Shown: positions 8,539-16,520 of the stretch, piece by piece
Numbering within the stretch: the first letter of the stretch is position 1
How the letters are laid out: every line of letters starts with the position of its first letter
Assembly (NCBI GenBank): GCA_050942995.1
Contig: JBMNOI010000013.1
Location: forward strand, 1-41,961
DNA from: JBMNOI01 sp050942995
GTDB lineage: Bacteria > Chloroflexota > Anaerolineae > UBA1429
Direction of reading: 5' to 3'
Length of the DNA stretch: 41,961 nt
The notes under the pieces: model-generated
Databases searched by the model: none
The model's input: only the letters and a program-made list of their open reading frames with translations
What the model was told of the DNA's origin: nothing
Made by a program: the position numbers and the translations under genes

Positions 8539-9215
8539 TGAACATACCGGAGAGAAAGCGACGAATTCAGATTGCCCCCTCGATCCTGTCGGCCGATTTT
8601 TCCCGGTTGGGCGAACAGGTGCGCGAGATCGAAGAGGCCGGGGCCGATGCGGTGCATGTGGATGTGATGGATGGGCATTTTGTGCCCAACATCACCATCG
8701 GGCCGCTGGTAGTGCGGGCCCTTCGCCCCATTACCGGCCTGCCCATCCATGTACACCTGATGATCGAGCAGCCGGAGCGATATATCGATGAATTTGCGCA
8801 GGCCGGCGCCGGGTTGATCACCGTGCACGTCGAGACGTGCCCGCATCTGCACCGCACGTTGCAGCAGATCGTCGAGGCGGGGGCGCGGCCGGCGGTGACG
8901 CTGAATCCGGCCACTTCGTTGCATACCCTGGACGAGGTGCTGGACGCAGTGGATCTGGTGCTGGTGATGACGGTGGATCCCGGGTTTGGCGGGCAGGAGT
9001 TGATCCCATCGACGCTAAAAAAGGTCGAGCGATTGCGGCGCATACTGGATGATGCGGGGTTGGATGTGCTGATCGAGGTCGACGGTGGTGTAAATATGGA
9101 CACCGTGCGCGATGTGGTCGATGCGGGCGCCGACGTGCTGGTGATGGGATCTGCGGTGTTTAACGGCGAGGGCGGCCCCAAAGAGGCCATCCGTCGTTAT
9201 CGCGCTTTGTTGTAA
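8538..9215 (+). CDS. rpe: Ribulose-phosphate 3-epimerase
   Basis: Interconverts D-ribulose 5-phosphate and D-xylulose 5-phosphate in the pentose phosphate pathway. 225-aa TIM barrel with IAPSILSADFSRL, VDVMDGHFVPNITIG (41-55, with metal ligands D45-H47 region), HLMI, MTVDPGFGGQ and EVDGGV, the full set of family signatures. The GTG start at 8538 overlaps the last base of the rlmN stop and has AGAGGAG 5 bases upstream. It is followed by the terminator-like hairpin shared with the convergent rpmB. Confidence 0.96.
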   Translation: MNIPERKRRIQIAPSILSADFSRLGEQVREIEEAGADAVHVDVMDGHFVPNITIGPLVVRALRPITGLPIHVHLMIEQPERYIDEFAQAGAGLITVHVETCPHLHRTLQQIVEAGARPAVTLNPATSLHTLDEVLDAVDLVLVMTVDPGFGGQELIPSTLKKVERLRRILDDAGLDVLIEVDGGVNMDTVRDVVDAGADVLVMGSAVFNGEGGPKEAIRRYRALL

Positions 9216-9253
9216 AAAAACAGGGCCGGCGTGGAGAGATTCCACCACCGGCC
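9214..9253 (-). terminator. Intrinsic terminator of rpmB (convergent with rpe)
   Basis: GGCCGG (9224-9229) pairs with CCGGCC (9248-9253), with additional TGGA/TCCA pairing inside. On the minus strand the hairpin is followed by a seven-T run (A-tract 9214-9220) that overlaps the rpe stop. In the plus direction no T-tract follows, so it favours rpmB transcripts. Confidence 0.8.
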
Positions 9254-9282
9254 GTGCGGGGATCGCAATGTCAAAGAAGGGA

Positions 9283-9471
9283 TTACCTGGCGGCCACCTT
9301 GTTATGCGTGCGGATGCAGCGCGTGCAGGCCTGTACCTTTTTCGGCTGGCCGTTGATCATGAGGGTTACCTTCTGAATGTTGGGCAGCCAGTTGCGGTTG
9401 GTACGCCGCTTGGAGTGACTGACGTTATGACCGAACTGCGGCCCCTTTCCACAAATCTCACACCTGGCCAT
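9283..9471 (-). CDS. rpmB: 50S ribosomal protein L28, zinc-binding form
   Basis: 62-aa ribosomal protein. It begins MARCEICGKGPQFGHNVSHS and contains NRNWLPNIQKV, both standard for L28. Two CxxC pairs (CEIC near the N-terminus and CTRC near the C-terminus) make it the C+ zinc-containing type. The ATG at 9471 has AAGGGG about 10 bases upstream; the open frame continues further but without family similarity. It lies opposite to the surrounding rpe and asp23 genes, an order also seen around Firmicutes rpmB. Confidence 0.95.
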   Translation of the reverse strand: MARCEICGKGPQFGHNVSHSKRRTNRNWLPNIQKVTLMINGQPKKVQACTRCIRTHNKVAAR

Positions 9472-9595
9472 TCTCGTACAACCCCTTTCCCAAATGATCG
9501 GGCCGTAGCGGGCCCGCAGAATTTGCCATGAACGCGAAAGGTATGATACCATAGACAAGATGGATATGCAAAACCGACGGCGAGGAGATATCCCC

Positions 9596-9952
9596 ATGCA
9601 CGAGGATGCGCCGCAAGGCAAAATTCAAGTCTCTCCAAGGGCGATCGCCAGTATTGCCAGTGAGGCTGTATTGAGTTGTTATGGCGTCGTCGGCATGTCC
9701 GCGGCGACCCTGCGTGACGGTATTGCCGAGATCCTGCAGGTTGACAACTATCACCGGGGGGTCGAGGTTGAGGTCGTGGATGACAAGATCGTTATCGATC
9801 TCTATGTTGTCATCGAGTACGGCACGCGCATCTCTGAAGTAGCCCATAACGTGATGGAAAGCGTAAAATTTAGCGTGGAACGCGCGCTGGCTATGCCCGT
9901 TGCCAGCGTGAACGTTCACGTGCAGGGGCTGCGAGTAAGCAACAACGATTGA
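9596..9952 (+). CDS. Asp23/Gls24 family (YloU-like) protein
   Basis: 118 aa, Asp23/Gls24 envelope-stress family. The typical pattern is visible: GKIQVSPRAIASIASEAVLSCYGVVGM at 8-34, then DNYHRGVEVEVVDDKIVIDLYVVIEYG, then VERALAMPVASVNVHVQGLRV. In Gram-positives such proteins are membrane-tethered or stress related, and a yloU gene sits next to fakA/yloV as here. The start ATG 9596 is set by GAGGAG 8 bases upstream; an earlier in-frame ATG at 9560 has no SD. Molecular activity is unknown. Confidence 0.9.
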   Translation: MHEDAPQGKIQVSPRAIASIASEAVLSCYGVVGMSAATLRDGIAEILQVDNYHRGVEVEVVDDKIVIDLYVVIEYGTRISEVAHNVMESVKFSVERALAMPVASVNVHVQGLRVSNND

Positions 9953-9962
9953 TCGGTCACAA

Positions 9963-10105
9963 GCAGGTACAGCCCCTGCGTAACGGATCCCAAGGGACAG
10001 AAACTGGGGGCGATGACAGCAGGTGACGATCTGGCAACGACTCCGGGGGGCGGCCGGGAATGAGCGCCGGCTCTCGATAACGGCTGTGGGGGGCAGATCC
10101 TTGGG
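9963..10105 (+). other. Candidate structured leader RNA before fakA
   Basis: The 235 bases between asp23 and fakA contain several nested complementary segments. GCAGG 9963-9967 pairs with CCTGC 9975-9979. An outer stem CCCAAGG 9989-9995 pairs with CCTTGGG 10099-10105. GATCTG 10028-10033 pairs with CAGATC 10094-10099. GCCGG 10053-10057 pairs with CCGGC 10067-10071. ACAGC near 10016 could pair with GCTGT near 10083, crossing the GATCTG helix. I do not recognise a known riboswitch class. It may be chance pairing in GC-rich DNA. Confidence 0.35.
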
Positions 10106-10187
10106 TGACAACGCAACCAAGAACAACAAGATGGACGCATCACACGACGAATCCGGCACGCGACACCCGGCGGAAAGTAACACAATT

Positions 10188-11822
10188 ATGGATGGACAGC
10201 GTTTACTGCAAAGTCTGCGGGCGGCCGGGGCCTGGCTGGATCGTCACGTTTCTGCCGTAAATGCGCTGAACGTGTTTCCCGTCCCCGATGGGGACACCGG
10301 CACCAATATGTCGATGACGATGCGCGCGGCACTGGACGAGCTGGGCGATCGCTCCTATGCCGCCGTCTCTGATCTGGGGCGTGCTCTGGCGCAGGGCGCG
10401 CTGATGGGGGCCCGAGGGAATTCGGGCGTTATACTCTCGCAGATCCTTCGTGGGTTTGCCCGGTCTATGGATGATAAGCAGGTACTCACTCCGAGCGATT
10501 TCGCCCGTGCCCTGGAAGAGGGGGCGGCGACCGCCTACAAGGGAGTGATGAAGCCGGTCGAGGGCACCATCCTTACGGTGATCCGTGAGGCGGCCAAGGC
10601 GGCCATGCAGGCGGCGGCTATGAACGCCGACATGGAACAAGTGCTGGAGAGCGCCGTGAATGAAGCGTGCGCTTCGGTCGAGCGCACGCCGACCCTTTTG
10701 CCCGTGCTGGCCGATGCCGGCGTGGTGGATGCCGGTGGGCAGGGGTTGACCCTCATTCTGGAAGGAATTCTGCGCGCATATCGTGGCGAGAGCATCGAGG
10801 TTCAGGCGGCTCAGTCGGTCGCCCAGGCTCGACACGAGGCTCTGGACAGCGAGTACAATTACGATACTCAGTTCGTGATCCAGGGGCATGCGCTGGATGT
10901 GGACGCCATTCGCGACAAGATTGCCACGATGGGCGATTCGGTGCTGGTCGTGGGCGATGAAAAGACGGTCAAGGTGCACGTGCACACCGATTACCCCGGG
11001 CAGGCGTTGGATTACGGTATCAGCCAGGGGCGGGTGACGGCCGTCATCATCGAAAATATGCAGGAGCAGTATGAGAGCTTTGTCGGCGGGTCGAACGCCT
11101 CTGCAGACGACCCCTCGCCCGAGCCTTCTTCCGTCCCGGCGGTTGCACTCCGGCCGGAGCCTCTTGGCGATGTATGTGTTGTGGCCGTCGTGTCGGGCCC
11201 CGGGCTGGAGCGAGTGTTCGAGAGCCTGGGTGTGGGCTCTATCGTTCCCGGCGGGCAGACGATGAACCCCAGCACACAGGATCTGGTACAGGCGATCGAG
11301 GAGTTGCCCTGCGATCAGGTGATTGTGCTGCCTAACAACAGTAATATCATCCTCACGGCACGCCAGGCCGAGGATCTGTGTAGTAAACAGGTCAAGGTGG
11401 TTCCCACCCGTACTGTGCCCCAGGGAATCGCCGCATTGCTTGCGTTCAATTATCAGGCCGATCTCGAGACAAATCATGAGTTGATGCTCGAGGCCTCGAC
11501 CCAGGTGCAGACGGGCGAGGTGACTCGTGCGGTGCGCTCGGCTCAGGTTAACGGGTTGTGCATCAAAGCCGGGCAATTTATCGGTTTGCTGAACGGCGAT
11601 CTGGTGACGGCCAAAGAGGATATGCTATCGGTGGTCATCGATCTGTTGGAGCGTATGAACGCCACAGACTATGAGATCGTCACCATCTATCGTGGAGAAG
11701 ACATTTTGCCTGATGAGGCCGAAGCGCTTGCCGAGCAGATCCGGCAGATCTATTCCGATCTCGAGATCGAAGTACTGGAAGGTGGGCAAGCTCACTATCA
11801 CTATATCATCTCTGCCGAATAG
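10188..11822 (+). CDS. fakA: Fatty acid kinase FakA-like (DhaL/DegV-coupled, YloV family)
   Basis: ATP-dependent kinase that phosphorylates fatty acids presented by a DegV-family FakB carrier, yielding acyl-phosphates for phospholipid synthesis. 544 aa, close to the usual 550. The N-terminal DhaL kinase domain has NVFPVPDGDTGTNM (28-41) with the Mg-binding aspartates, followed by GALMGARGNSGVILSQILRG. The C-terminal DAK1/DegV-like part carries LPNNSNIILTARQAEDL. The ATG at 10188 is chosen because similarity begins there (MDGQRLLQSL) and GGAAAG lies 10 bases upstream. The frame is open further upstream but that stretch is probably leader RNA. The next gene encodes the likely partner. Confidence 0.9.
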   Translation: MDGQRLLQSLRAAGAWLDRHVSAVNALNVFPVPDGDTGTNMSMTMRAALDELGDRSYAAVSDLGRALAQGALMGARGNSGVILSQILRGFARSMDDKQVLTPSDFARALEEGAATAYKGVMKPVEGTILTVIREAAKAAMQAAAMNADMEQVLESAVNEACASVERTPTLLPVLADAGVVDAGGQGLTLILEGILRAYRGESIEVQAAQSVAQARHEALDSEYNYDTQFVIQGHALDVDAIRDKIATMGDSVLVVGDEKTVKVHVHTDYPGQALDYGISQGRVTAVIIENMQEQYESFVGGSNASADDPSPEPSSVPAVALRPEPLGDVCVVAVVSGPGLERVFESLGVGSIVPGGQTMNPSTQDLVQAIEELPCDQVIVLPNNSNIILTARQAEDLCSKQVKVVPTRTVPQGIAALLAFNYQADLETNHELMLEASTQVQTGEVTRAVRSAQVNGLCIKAGQFIGLLNGDLVTAKEDMLSVVIDLLERMNATDYEIVTIYRGEDILPDEAEALAEQIRQIYSDLEIEVLEGGQAHYHYIISAE

Positions 11823-11913
11823 CCTGTGCCGGGCGTTTCTCGCGCGTCGGCCGATCATCGTGTCGGACGCTGACGCGCTTGAGAGTGGCCTTGTGAGAAA
11901 GAGAGTATGAAGC

Positions 11914-12750
11914 ATGAGCAACGCCAGGATCGTCACCGATAGCACGGCCGAACTGTCGGCGGATATCGTTCGAGAACTCGATATCACTGTCGTGCCGTGG
12001 CAGCTAACCGTGGGCTTTGAGACGATGATGGATGATCCGTCATTGCGCTCTGTGGCGTTCTATAAGGAGATGATCCGTAAAAAGGCGTCGCCCACAGCAG
12101 TTGCCCCCACCGTAAGGCAGCTTCAGGATGTGTACAACAAACTGGCTGTCGAGACCGACGAGATTATCTCGATTCATGCCTCATCCGAGATGGGACGCAC
12201 CGTACAGGCGGCGACGCAGGCCCGCGCCGCTTTGCTGGGGCGCTGTGATGTGACCGTCATCGACTCGCGATTCATCTCCTGTGCTTTGGGAATGCTGGTG
12301 ACCGAGGCGGCGCGTGCGGCGCAACATGGTCTTTCGGGAGCCGAGATCGCCCGGATGGTATACGGTATGATTCCTCGTACCTATTTCGCCTTCTATGTCG
12401 AGACGCTGGATTATCTCAAGCGAAACGGGCTGGTGACCAATTCGCGCGAGATGGCGGGCAGTGCCGGGTTCAAGCCCCTGTTGCTGTTGGAAGAGGGGGA
12501 GGTGGTGGCCATGCAGCGGTCTCGCCATCGAGGAACTCCGGCGGAGCGACTGATCGAGTTCGTGAGCGAGTTCCCGCGGGTAGAGCGGGCGGTGTTGTTG
12601 CACGCCGGGCTGAGCAACAGTGCCGAGGAGGTCAAGACACAGGCGACCGAGGCGTTGCCCGATATCACAATAGACGAGCATATCTATGGCCCCGTATTCG
12701 GTTCATACGTGGGCCCGGGAGCTTTAGGTATGGTGGTGTTCGAAGCCTGA
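11914..12750 (+). CDS. DegV family fatty acid-binding protein (FakB-like)
   Basis: 278 aa. DegV proteins bind a fatty acid between two lobes and hand its carboxylate to FakA. Signatures are RIVTDSTAELS at the N-terminus (6-16), HASSEMGRT, DSRFISCALGMLV (a slightly altered form of the DSxxxSxGxG motif) and the C-terminal GPGALGMVVFE. It starts at ATG 11914 with a moderate AGAGAG upstream. Its position 91 nt after fakA supports a functional kinase-carrier pair. Chain specificity cannot be read from the sequence. Confidence 0.92.
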   Translation: MSNARIVTDSTAELSADIVRELDITVVPWQLTVGFETMMDDPSLRSVAFYKEMIRKKASPTAVAPTVRQLQDVYNKLAVETDEIISIHASSEMGRTVQAATQARAALLGRCDVTVIDSRFISCALGMLVTEAARAAQHGLSGAEIARMVYGMIPRTYFAFYVETLDYLKRNGLVTNSREMAGSAGFKPLLLLEEGEVVAMQRSRHRGTPAERLIEFVSEFPRVERAVLLHAGLSNSAEEVKTQATEALPDITIDEHIYGPVFGSYVGPGALGMVVFEA

Positions 12751-12774
12751 TAAAGCGTCATCTGGACGGGATTC

Positions 12775-15282
12775 ATGTCATCATCCTCATATGAGAAATT
12801 GCGACGAATTCTCGCACTGGAAAAGGAGCAAGGTTATCGCGATCGGGCCGTGATCGGCGGGATCGGACGATTTCTGGCCTATTGGGAGAAAGAAGCTCGC
12901 GAGAGCTGTGATCCGGCCACAGTAGACCGGATCGTCAATGCGCTAGACGGCTACAGGGGACGAATGCGCCCGGATCGTGCCCAGGTGGTGGATTCGCTAT
13001 TAGAGATTCTGGCCGGCGACCTGCCGGCCGGCGCGTCCGAGGGCGAGGACGGGTCTGCGGAGCCTCTGCCGCCAAGCACCGCACCATCGGCAGGTGATAC
13101 CGTGCAGGAATCGCCATCGGCCGATGCGACATCAGCGCCCGATGAGGCTGTAGAGGTAGCCGAGGAAAAAGCCTCTCCCCAACGCCCTCGCGCAGAGCGG
13201 CGGACACGAGCCGCCCGCACCGCCGACGATCAAGCCTCGGTGTACGTTTCGGTTACGGCCATCAAAGGGATCAGTACGGTCAACCAGAGGCGCCTGGCCA
13301 GGTTGGGCATCCACACCGTGCGAGATCTACTCTATCATTTCCCCCGACGACACGACGATTTCGGCGAACTCAAGACCATCAACCGGCTCAGACTGGGCGA
13401 CGAAGTGACCATCGTCGGCATCGTGCGTGACGTGCGCGTGCAGCGCATTCGCGGCGGACGCACCATCACCATGGTGACGGTGACCGACGGTACCGGCTCT
13501 ATCGAGGCACGCTGGTTCCGACCCTACATGGCGGAGCGATTCAAGCCCGGTAACGAGATCGTTCTGAGTGGGCGTATCGATGAGTATCTGGGGCGGCTGG
13601 TATTCGTGTCGCCCGAATGGGAGCCGTTGCAGCGAGAACTGTTACATACCGGACGAATGGTGCCGGTGTATCCTCTTTCGGCAGGCATCAGCGGGCGCTG
13701 GTTGCGAGGGGCCATCAAGGCGGCCATCAACGAATGGGCGCCACGGCTCGAGGATCCCTTGCCGGAGACGATTCGCGAGTCGGCCGGCCTGGTGGATCTC
13801 CCTACGGCGATTCAACAGATTCACTTTCCCGATGACGATGAATCGTTCAATCGCGCCCGAGAGCGCCTCTGTTTTGACGAACTGTTTACGCTGCAATTGG
13901 GCGTACTGCGGCAGCGGCAACTGCGCAAAAGCGCCCGCGCGCGAGCGCTGGAGATACGCCGGGATGAGCTGGACGAGTTTATCGCCGGACTGGCGTTTGA
14001 TCTGACAGGCGCACAACGGCGCGCCATCGACGAGATCCTGGCCGACATGGAGCAGCCGGTGCCTATGAGCCGCTTGCTGCAGGGAGATGTGGGGTCGGGC
14101 AAGACGGTGGTTGCGCTGACGGCCATGCTGGCAGCGGTGCGAAACGGCCTGCAGGCGGCCATCATGGCGCCTACGGCGATTCTGGCCGAGCAGCACTATC
14201 ATACCATCTTGAGTCTCCTGGCGAAGCGAGAGGATATTCAGATCGAGCTGCTCATCGGCGCGTTGCCGGCGGCGGAAAAGGGACGTGTGCAGCGGGAGAT
14301 AGCCGCGGGGCGCACCCATCTGGTGGTCGGCACGCATGCATTGATTCAGGACGCCGTCGATTTCGACCGGCTGGGGCTGGTTGTGGTGGACGAGCAGCAT
14401 CGCTTTGGGGTGACGCAGCGCTCGGCTTTGCGGGCCAAGTCGGGGGGGATCGAGCCGCATATGCTGGCGATGAGCGCCACGCCCATCCCGCGTTCCCTGG
14501 CTCTGACGCTGTACGGCGATCTGGACATTTCGGTGCTGGACGAGATGCCTCCCAATCGGCAGAGCGTCACCACCGTGCTGCGCAACCGCAGCAGTCACGA
14601 ACGCATCTATTCCTTCATCAATGCCCAGATCGATCAGGGCTATCAGGCGTTCGTGATCTGCCCGCTGGTCGAAGAGTCGGACAGTATCGACGCCAAGGCT
14701 GCTGTAGCCGAGTACGAACGACTGCAAAAGAACATATTCCCGCATCGCAAGCTGGGACTTTTGCACGGTCGCATGAAGGCGGATGAAAAAGAGCAGGTGA
14801 TGAAGGATTTCCGCGACCGGCGCTACGATATTCTGGTGTCTACCGCCGTCGTCGAGGTGGGGGTGGATGTGCCCAACGCGACGGTCATCCTCATCGAAGG
14901 GGCGGAGCGCTTTGGTCTGGCCCAGCTACACCAGTTTCGCGGACGGGTAGGGCGTGGGGAAGCCAAGTCTTATTGCATTCTGCTCTCGGACGACCCCTCG
15001 GAACAGGGCAGCCAACGCCTGCGCACCCTGGAGGAGACGAACGACGGCTTTGTGCTGGCCGAACGCGATCTGGAGATTCGAGGGCCGGGAGACTTTTTCG
15101 GTGTACGGCAACATGGCCTGCCCGAACTCAAGGTGGCGCGACTCAGCGATATGCCCATTTTGCAAAAGGCCCGGCGTGAAGCCACGGTTGTTTATGAACA
15201 GGACCCCGATCTCTCACGGCCGGAGCACGCCGCGCTGGCCGCCGGCGTTGAGCGCCTGTGGGCGCAGGCCGATCTCTCGTAA
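12775..15282 (+). CDS. recG: ATP-dependent DNA helicase RecG, with N-terminal extension
   Basis: Superfamily 2 helicase that remodels stalled forks and branched intermediates. 835 aa against a usual 680-700. Residues about 1-155 are extra: a helical piece followed by a Pro/Ala/Glu-rich linker (about 85-150). Then come a wedge/OB domain (about 160-330), helicase motif I GDVGSGKT (about 437-444), DEQHRFG (about 538), MSATPIPRSL and the QFRGRVGRG motif VI. The C-terminus has GPGDFFGVRQHGLPEL, typical of RecG. It starts at ATG 12775, 24 nt after degV. It is co-directional with coaD, matching the recG neighbourhood of Firmicutes. Confidence 0.96.
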   Translation: MSSSSYEKLRRILALEKEQGYRDRAVIGGIGRFLAYWEKEARESCDPATVDRIVNALDGYRGRMRPDRAQVVDSLLEILAGDLPAGASEGEDGSAEPLPPSTAPSAGDTVQESPSADATSAPDEAVEVAEEKASPQRPRAERRTRAARTADDQASVYVSVTAIKGISTVNQRRLARLGIHTVRDLLYHFPRRHDDFGELKTINRLRLGDEVTIVGIVRDVRVQRIRGGRTITMVTVTDGTGSIEARWFRPYMAERFKPGNEIVLSGRIDEYLGRLVFVSPEWEPLQRELLHTGRMVPVYPLSAGISGRWLRGAIKAAINEWAPRLEDPLPETIRESAGLVDLPTAIQQIHFPDDDESFNRARERLCFDELFTLQLGVLRQRQLRKSARARALEIRRDELDEFIAGLAFDLTGAQRRAIDEILADMEQPVPMSRLLQGDVGSGKTVVALTAMLAAVRNGLQAAIMAPTAILAEQHYHTILSLLAKREDIQIELLIGALPAAEKGRVQREIAAGRTHLVVGTHALIQDAVDFDRLGLVVVDEQHRFGVTQRSALRAKSGGIEPHMLAMSATPIPRSLALTLYGDLDISVLDEMPPNRQSVTTVLRNRSSHERIYSFINAQIDQGYQAFVICPLVEESDSIDAKAAVAEYERLQKNIFPHRKLGLLHGRMKADEKEQVMKDFRDRRYDILVSTAVVEVGVDVPNATVILIEGAERFGLAQLHQFRGRVGRGEAKSYCILLSDDPSEQGSQRLRTLEETNDGFVLAERDLEIRGPGDFFGVRQHGLPELKVARLSDMPILQKARREATVVYEQDPDLSRPEHAALAAGVERLWAQADLS

Positions 15283-15301
15283 AGGAAACGGAGGACCTAC
15301 G

Positions 15302-15781
15302 TTGACCGTCGCTATCTATCCTGGTACATTCGATCCCGTCCATTATGGCCATATGGACATCGCCCGACGGGCGGCCGGGCTATTTGACAAGCTGGTTGTG
15401 GCTGTTTATGATCGTCCGCAGAAGAGCCTGATGTTCTCGACCGAAGAGCGAGTCAAGATGGTCTACGAGGCCCTGAGCGATGTGCCCAACATCGAGGTGG
15501 AGAGCTATGAGGGGCTGACGGCCGATTTCGCACACGAGCGGGGTGCGCGGGTGATTGTGCGTGGCCTGCGGGTGATCTCGGATTTCGAGCGTGAGTATCA
15601 GATGGCGCTGACGACACGTCGTCTGGCGCCCGATCTGGATATGATATGCCTGATGACGAGCCTGGACTATGCTTTTCTCAGTTCATCTATCGTCAAAGAG
15701 ATCGCGACAGCCGGCGGATCGGTGCTACAGTTCGTACCCTCTCATGTCGAACAGGCGGTGCTGGCCCACCTGAGGGCATGA
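15302..15781 (+). CDS. coaD: Phosphopantetheine adenylyltransferase
   Basis: Penultimate step of coenzyme A synthesis: joins ATP and 4'-phosphopantetheine to give dephospho-CoA. 159 aa, the standard length. YPGTFDPVHYGH has the nucleotidyltransferase HxGH motif (H14, H17), followed by VAVYDRPQKSLMFSTEERV, RGLRVISDFEREYQMA and LSSSIVKEIA. Translation begins at TTG 15302, because GGAGG sits 7 bases upstream and the protein would otherwise lose its first strand. It lies 19 nt after recG. Confidence 0.96.
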   Translation: MTVAIYPGTFDPVHYGHMDIARRAAGLFDKLVVAVYDRPQKSLMFSTEERVKMVYEALSDVPNIEVESYEGLTADFAHERGARVIVRGLRVISDFEREYQMALTTRRLAPDLDMICLMTSLDYAFLSSSIVKEIATAGGSVLQFVPSHVEQAVLAHLRA

Positions 15782-15825
15782 GTTCAGGGCTCATAGCATG
15801 TTGAACCAACCGGCGATGATTCACG

Positions 15826-15837
15826 AAAGAGGTGATC
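15826..15837 (+). promoter_or_regulatory. Near-consensus SD that points to an AUC start at 15841
   Basis: AAAGAGGTGATC is almost a full complement of the 16S rRNA 3' end. Its core GAGGTG (15829-15834) is 6 bases from the ATC codon at 15841, an optimal distance. The only in-frame GTG (15832-15834) lies inside this SD and would itself have no SD. An in-frame TGA at 15817 rules out an earlier start. Confidence 0.65.
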
Positions 15838-15840
15838 AAA

Positions 15841-16452
15841 ATCGACATCCTGCAACTGGTAGACAGGCTTGAGGAATTGCTCGATGCCGGAATGCACATG
15901 CCGTTCAGCAAGAGGGTCATGGTTGATGAGGAAGCGTTTCTGAACATTATCGACCAGATGCGAATCACGATCCCTCAGGAGATCCGGCAGGCCCGTGAGG
16001 TTCAGGTCGAGCGCGACAAGTACATCGCCCAGGCGCACGAAGAGGCCCGGCGCATTATCGCCCAGGCGCGGGAAGATGCCGCCCGATTGCTCGATGAGCA
16101 CGAGCTGCGAAAGGTGGCCGAGGCCCGCTCGGAGACGATATTGAACCATGCTCAGCGCGATGCCGCGCGTATTCGCGCCAGCGCCGACGAGTATGCCGAG
16201 ACCAAGCTACGCGATCTGGCCGACGCAGTGGCGCACCTGCAGCGGGTGATCGACAACGGTCTGCAGGCGCTGCAGGCCCGGCGCATACAACGAGATCGTG
16301 AGATAGACGAGCAGTCGGCCGAGCCGATGCCCGCTGAAGCAGGTGCTTCAGATGAAGCGAGCGCTTTATCAGAGGCGGGCTCGTCTAATGAGGCGGGCGC
16401 CTCTAACAGGGCGATGGGAGATCAAGAAAAAGGCGCCGACGCCGTCGACTGA
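15841..16452 (+). CDS. Coiled-coil ATP-synthase-b-like protein, probable AUC start
   Basis: 203 aa (206 if the GTG at 15832 is used). A helical, charged protein of the small family found beside coaD in Firmicutes and Chloroflexota and usually labelled ATPase or F0-b-like; its real role is unknown. Conserved parts are DILQLVDRLEELL at the very start and FLNIIDQMRITIPQEIRQAR (about 38-57). A long coiled coil of EEARRIIAQAREDA-type repeats follows (about 60-150). The last 45 residues are a low-complexity Ala/Ser/Glu/Asn tail with imperfect EAGxS units. The start is inferred to be ATC at 15841 from SD spacing and from where family similarity starts. It shares a bidirectional hairpin with herA. 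Confidence 0.7.
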   Translation: MDILQLVDRLEELLDAGMHMPFSKRVMVDEEAFLNIIDQMRITIPQEIRQAREVQVERDKYIAQAHEEARRIIAQAREDAARLLDEHELRKVAEARSETILNHAQRDAARIRASADEYAETKLRDLADAVAHLQRVIDNGLQALQARRIQRDREIDEQSAEPMPAEAGASDEASALSEAGSSNEAGASNRAMGDQEKGADAVD

Positions 16453-16458
16453 GGCGTC

Positions 16459-16500
16459 GAACAAAAAGGGCGGCAAAAGATCCATCGATCGTTTACCGCC
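16459..16500 (-). terminator. Intrinsic terminator of the herA operon
   Basis: Positions 16469-16482 and 16487-16500 form a 14-position stem with two mismatches and a CATC loop. On the minus strand it is followed by CTTTTTGTT (A-run 16463-16467). It lies between the convergent gene ending at 16452 and herA ending at 16521. In the plus direction the T-tract is poor. Confidence 0.75.
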
Positions 16501-16520
16501 GCTCGTTTCCCTCTATCGCA

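Noticed and set aside
10203..11576. A 457-codon open frame antisense to fakA
   Set aside because: High third-position GC in fakA removes stops on the opposite strand. The product is His/Arg/Gln-rich without a recognisable domain, and the sense strand encodes a clear FakA.
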